From positions 496,001 through 560,000 of the forward strand of contig MQVO02000002.1 in assembly GCA_001986395.2 (NCBI GenBank): a stretch of DNA of 64,000 nucleotides, written 5' to 3'. The DNA is from Irpex lacteus (taxonomy: Eukaryota > Basidiomycota > Agaricomycetes > Polyporales > Irpicaceae). Under the pieces are notes generated by a model. That model did no database searches and was not told the origin of the DNA. It saw only the letters and a program-made list of their open reading frames with translations. Both the position numbers and the translations under genes were made by a program. This document shows, one piece after another, positions 61,983-64,000 of this stretch; the stretch's first letter is position 1, and each line of letters opens with the position of its first letter.

Positions 61983-64000
61983 TTACACTCTGCCCTGCCC
62001 TAGATACACGCAAGCAGGCTGTATGGGGGCAGGAAGCTCGTCCTTCGCCGTTAACCAAGAGAGATATTTGGTAAATATCTCGTCGGTTATACGCATGGTC
62101 ACAGATAATCCAACTCTGGATGAAAGTAGTTGCCCCGTGTTCGTAGTGTCCAGAGGAGGTATCGAAAATGTGTATTCAAGGCTGTGGGCGAAGTCGAGGA
62201 CGGGAAGCAGGGCGTTGTCCTCTTCCGCGGTAATCGCATGCTCTAATTGAGCCAGCCATGACGAGAGATCGCACGACCGAAGACGATAGCCACGACTTCG
62301 CAATACGGCGGCTAGTTGTGGCAGAGAAAATCTCGTATCGTGATCAAGATGTAGAGTTCTGAGCCTGGTAAGGTGAATGGAGCAGGGGTACAAAGCGCCG
62401 TGGGTGATTAGCGCTGCAAGTTGGTCCACAGGGATAGCGTTTAGGGACGTGGTCAGGTTCGGAATGTGACCCAGTTGGACACACCCTTTCACAAATCTCC
62501 AGAAGAAGTCATCAGAATTACAGGCTGAATTCTTTGATAAGCATACTACCACGCAAGGAAGGTCACAAGGGATAAACGTACCGCCAAGTATGCTGTCTCC
62601 CAAGATAAACGATGGCTTAACGATGTACCCAGTCAATCCTCTTTGTGCCGCGTCATGGAGGAGATTCTCTGAGACCCATTTACTCTGCGCATATCCGAAT
62701 GTAAGGGTTTCACGAGTTGCCTCCAAGTTGAAGTCTTCCCCTACTCGATGCCCAGCACTCGTATGATCAGGAAGGAACTGGGATGCCATGCTACTGCCCA
62801 GAGTGGCGACAGAAGATACATAGAGTAAGAATTTGGGGCGACCCATGGAAGCGAGGGCGATAGCATCGAGGACACTGAGCACGTTAGTGGCACGAAGCGT
62901 TTCATAGGAATGGATCCAGTGAACCTTTGTGTGAGCATTAGTAACTTATATGTATCATAGAACACATGTTAACGCACCTGAGCACCGTTGTGTATAATGC
63001 AATCAACGTCCATAGCGAGATGATCCCATACATCCCCGTCCACGCCAAAGTGCTCCAGAGACAAATCGGCGCGGAGAGCCTGCAGACGCGACGTGCGAAG
63101 CCAATCATCGTTCCACATAGTTTGGGAAGAAAGAACTGTTCGAAGTCTGTCTACAGGATCGGTGGTGGAATTGGATCTAATTAAACAGATCACTTTCTTG
63201 ACCCGGACATGGGCAAGCAGTTCCTTGAGTAGGAAGCTACCGACAAAACCTGTGGCTCCAGTGAGAAGGATCGTAAGTGGCCGTTCAGTGTAACTCGGTG
63301 ATACAGGAGGATATGACGCCTTGAGCTTCTGTCTTAGAAGTTCGTAATCAGCTGAGTAGCTGAGATTGTCACTGAGGTCCTGAATAGACGAAGCTTGCTG
63401 GCCATCGGGGGCATATGCTTCATCCCTAGGCACATGGTCTGCTTCTTGGTGAGATTCGACATAGAGTTGTTGCAATCGAGTGACTGTATCCTTATAAGCG
63501 TATCGAAGGCGCAAAACATTGAAGTCACGCACCGGTCATCGTGGCGGCAAGAAGTTGCATTTGGGTGACAACAAGACCAAACTTCCCTTTCAAGATGTTG
63601 CTGAGCCTAACAGAGGTTAGAGAGTCTAATCCGTAAAAGGATAGAGGCATGTTGTCCTCAATGCAATGCGGATCCAGAGCTAGAACCGATGCGCAGACGT
63701 TCGACAGACTCAAAATGTCTCTCGTGTCATTTTGTTCCAAGCTACTGCTGGCTCGAATCAAATGGCTGATTCTGCCCTGAGCGTAAGAGGGAACAACTAC
63801 TGAACATATTAGATACCGTCACACAAGCTCTGATATGGCACGTACGTTGTAACGTGTGTTCCCATGTTACTTCGGGAATGTACAATTGGGGGGCAGTTCC
63901 GGATAACACCATCGATATAGCATCAAGGCAGTAGAAGCAAAAGTCTGTGCCAAGCATTCCAAACCTGAGGTACTGCGAATGGGGGAAGTAGTGTGTCTGT
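61983..64000 (-). CDS. Megasynthase C-terminal end: carrier protein plus thioester reductase (5' part beyond window)
   Basis: Exons from the end backwards: 61983-62524, 62582-62924, 62978-63483, 63533 to about 63770, and about 63850-63964, continuing off the right edge. The junction near 63770-63850 is uncertain because the phases do not fit a clean donor. The N-terminal visible piece (LGTDFCFYCLDAISMVLSG, then PQLYIPEVTW) resembles the end of a ketoreductase or linker in reducing polyketide synthases. A carrier domain follows with the phosphopantetheine Ser in FYGLDSLTSVRLS. The reductase domain shows ILLTGATGFVGSFLL (NADPH-binding), CIIHNGAQVHWIHSYETL, YAQSKW (catalytic Tyr/Lys) and a substrate-binding half. 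The R domain would release the chain as aldehyde or alcohol. It could belong to a polyketide synthase or an NRPS-like A-T-R enzyme; the domains that would decide lie outside. Confidence 0.85.

Overview
The window looks like nuclear DNA of a mushroom-forming basidiomycete (Agaricomycetes). The protein-coding genes are dense and intron-rich. Most introns are about 45-75 bp with GTRNGT donors, and several exons are tiny. The gene content is typical of that class: two FunK1-type protein kinases, a Clp1-like developmental protein, a DUF6534-type membrane protein and a lineage-expanded family of unknown function. Exon joins below were made by hand. For almost every gene the summed exon length is a multiple of three, and exceptions are flagged.

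Left part (1-25 kb). A FunK1 kinase runs off the left edge on the minus strand. Then come SLX1 (minus) and TOF1/Timeless (plus) sharing a 269-bp promoter, DBP4 RNA helicase (minus, tail-to-tail with TOF1), a Clp1-like gene (plus), serine palmitoyltransferase subunit LCB1 (minus), and a Pro/Ser-rich coiled-coil protein (plus). A small gene of an Agaricomycete-expanded family follows, then a second FunK1 kinase (plus). The two FunK1 genes and their upstream DNA form an inverted duplication that brackets the whole block between them.

Middle (25-41 kb). Threonine synthase; a 1.75-kb stretch with no gene I can defend; a roughly 1,570-residue Ser/Pro-rich coiled-coil protein; cohesin subunit SCC3/STAG (minus); and a protein with an Ecm11-like C-terminal domain (plus) that shares a 222-bp promoter with SCC3. 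Four chromosome-biology genes (SLX1, TOF1, SCC3, Ecm11-like) thus sit in two divergent pairs. Both shared promoters carry MluI cell-cycle box (ACGCGT) sequences, three of them in the first pair.

Right part (41-64 kb). This part is looser and more accessory. It holds a 14-exon DUF6534-like seven-helix protein with micro-exons, an aromatic amino acid decarboxylase, a 659-bp non-autonomous DNA transposon (27-bp terminal inverted repeats, TTA target duplication), an F-box-like protein, a 2-oxoglutarate/Fe(II) oxygenase and a small conserved protein. A 22-exon VWA8-type AAA/von Willebrand protein and the 3' end of a megasynthase (carrier protein plus thioester reductase) complete it.

Six reading-frame breaks occur (one in each FunK1, three in the large coiled-coil gene, one in the oxygenase). 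Every one is a -1 shift that a single extra G or C in a G/C run would mend. This points to base-calling or assembly dropouts at least as strongly as to pseudogenes. I found no tRNA, rRNA, CRISPR array or clearly new multi-gene system. The most interesting signals are the MCB-bearing shared promoters, the inverted FunK1 duplication with repeat-rich promoters, the small transposon and the micro-exon genes.
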